From positions 62,001 through 126,000 of the forward strand of contig NC_009380.1 in NCBI RefSeq assembly GCF_000016425.1: a stretch of DNA of 64,000 nucleotides, given 5' to 3'. Within the stretch, counting starts at the first letter, position 1; each line of letters begins with the position of its first letter. Source of the DNA: Salinispora tropica CNB-440 (GTDB lineage: Bacteria; Actinomycetota; Actinomycetes; Mycobacteriales; Micromonosporaceae). The position numbers were made by a program, and so were the translations under genes. The notes beneath the pieces were generated by a model. The model saw only the letters and a program-made list of their open reading frames with translations. It had not been told where the DNA came from and made no database searches. Below, piece by piece: positions 62,781 through 64,000 of this stretch.

Positions 62781-63953
62781 GTGAGTTCCAAGGACTGGAT
62801 CGAGAAGGACTTCTACGCCGCCCTTGGCGTGGGCAAGGCCGCCTCTGCTGATGAGATCAAGAAGGCGTATCGGCAGCTGGCGCGCGAGTCGCACCCGGAT
62901 CGCAACCCTGGCGACGCAAAGGCCGAGGAGCGGTTCAAGGCGGCCTCCGAGGCGTACACGGTGCTCGGCGATGACGCGAAGCGCCGGGAGTACGACGAGA
63001 TGCGTTCGTTGTTCGGCTCGGGCGCGTTCCGGCGCAACGCCCGCGGAGCGGGCCAGTCCGGCGGGGCGCCGTTCGACGTCGGCGACCTGTTCGGTGGCGC
63101 GGCCGGTGGTGATCGGCGGTTCAGTGGAGCAGGGTTTCAGGACCTGTTCGGTTCGATCTTTCCGGGTGGGGGTGGGACCGCATCGCGTGGCCCGGCTCGG
63201 GGACGGGACGTGGAGACCGAGGTCGCGCTCGACTTCGGCGACGCGATTCGCGGGGTGACCCTGCCGCTGACGTTGCGGACGCCGGGGGTGTGTGACACCT
63301 GTCACGGCGACGGGGCGAAGCCCGGCACGCAGCCGCGTGCCTGTCCGACCTGTCGCGGTGCCGGCGTGACCACCCGTAACCAGGGGTCGTTCAGCTTCTC
63401 CGAGCCCTGCTCCGACTGCCAGGGCGTTGGCACTGTGGTGGACGAGAAGTGCCCGGAGTGTCAGGGCACCGGTGGCGTCACCAAGAACCGTACGTTGAAC
63501 GTCCGGTTCCCCGCCGGGGTGGCCGACGGTCAGCGGATCCGGCTGGCCGGTCGGGGTGAGCCCGGGGCGCGGGGCGGGCCCGCCGGTGACCTGTTCATTC
63601 AGGTCAAGGTCAGTCCGGACGACCTGTTCGGGCGAGCCGGAGACGACCTGACGCTGACGGTGCCGATCACCTTCGCTGAGGCGGTACTCGGCACCGATCT
63701 GCGGGTACCCACCTTCGACGGCGCGGTAACCCTCCGGGTGCCGCCGGGTACGCCGAGCGGACGTGTCCTCCGGGCCCGGGGCAAGGGAGTGGTCCGTACC
63801 GCCGGGCGGGCCGGTGATCTGCTGGTCACCCTTGAGGTGACGGTCCCGGCGAAGCTGTCGGAGGAGGCGCGGGCGGCGTTGGAGACGTTTGTCGCCCAGA
63901 CCCCGCCGGCTGCTCGGGAACATCTCGACGCGCGGGTGCGTCGGGGGAGCTGA
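62781..63953 (+). CDS. dnaJ: Chaperone DnaJ
   Basis: A 390-residue type I DnaJ. The J domain has HPD in ESHPDRNPGD, a Gly/Phe-rich region follows (about 75-145), and the zinc-finger domain has four CxxCxGxG-type repeats (CDTCHGDG, CPTCRGAG, CSDCQGVG, CPECQGTG). C-terminal substrate domains complete it. It stimulates DnaK ATPase. GTG start after GGAGGGAAGG. The window ends 47 bp later; hspR would be the usual next gene. Confidence 0.95.
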   Translation: MSSKDWIEKDFYAALGVGKAASADEIKKAYRQLARESHPDRNPGDAKAEERFKAASEAYTVLGDDAKRREYDEMRSLFGSGAFRRNARGAGQSGGAPFDVGDLFGGAAGGDRRFSGAGFQDLFGSIFPGGGGTASRGPARGRDVETEVALDFGDAIRGVTLPLTLRTPGVCDTCHGDGAKPGTQPRACPTCRGAGVTTRNQGSFSFSEPCSDCQGVGTVVDEKCPECQGTGGVTKNRTLNVRFPAGVADGQRIRLAGRGEPGARGGPAGDLFIQVKVSPDDLFGRAGDDLTLTVPITFAEAVLGTDLRVPTFDGAVTLRVPPGTPSGRVLRARGKGVVRTAGRAGDLLVTLEVTVPAKLSEEARAALETFVAQTPPAAREHLDARVRRGS

Positions 63954-64000
63954 CCGGGCGGCGGGCTCGGTGGAGTGCACGCGGAGGTGATCGGGGATGG

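Overview
The window is high-GC actinobacterial chromosome. Gene content points to Micromonosporaceae (Salinispora or Micromonospora-like): SigE-family ECF factor with a membrane anti-sigma partner, DUF397/XRE pairs, DUF6458, a FadE5-like acyl-CoA dehydrogenase, F420-type LLM oxidoreductase, and a dnaK operon with a HAIR-like operator. The genus is an inference from protein content, not from a marker gene.

Layout. 0.3-5.2 kb: core genes (Fe-S reductase, NlpC/P60 hydrolase, dCTP deaminase, PNPOx-fold protein). 5.52-20.51 kb: an apparently complete actinomycete integrative and conjugative element (AICE) of about 15 kb in the 3' half of tRNA-Gly(CCC). It is bounded by a 44-bp direct repeat and carries int, xis, a Prim-Pol/cytosine methylase/AAA helicase replication module, an iteron-like noncoding region, a TraB-type FtsK translocase, spd-like membrane genes, a PycTM-like protein, Nudix, RRQRL zinc protein, DUF6284, and a KorSA-like GntR repressor with a HAD gene. 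Just beyond attR lies a decayed 3' half of a second, related integrase, so this tRNA has received at least two elements.

21.0-32.9 kb: a patchy region with sigE/anti-sigma, aldehyde dehydrogenase, lipoprotein, a Tat-signal guanine deaminase, two GNATs, and gene fragments (a partial copy of the neighbouring LLM oxidoreductase and a VOC remnant). 33-45.7 kb: cell-wall RlpA-like protein, PP2C phosphatase, FadE, SixA, a divergent GlxA regulator/DJ-1 pair, hemolysin III, the 5-oxoprolinase operon pxpBCA, and an NHL-thioredoxin protein. 45.8-50.2 kb: XRE/DUF397 with small partners, then a BsuBI/PstI-family type II restriction-modification pair. 50.2-59.7 kb: a proline-rich LppU-like membrane protein, a 45-residue gene, the branched-chain/pyruvate-type 2-oxoacid dehydrogenase E1a-E1b-E2 operon, and small membrane proteins. 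59.9-64 kb: dnaK-grpE-dnaJ, continuing out of the window.

How it works together. In the AICE nearly all genes read leftward as one coupled series (repeated ATGA/TGATG overlaps) from DUF6284 to int, while the repressor reads rightward behind three operator-like repeats. Paired 11-bp direct repeats inside each end look like arm-type integrase sites. No fully new defence or metabolic system is provable from sequence alone. The strongest unusual signals are the AICE end architecture, the three GTCCCC blocks, the iteron-like region, the PycTM-like conjugation protein, and the gene debris around 20-31 kb.
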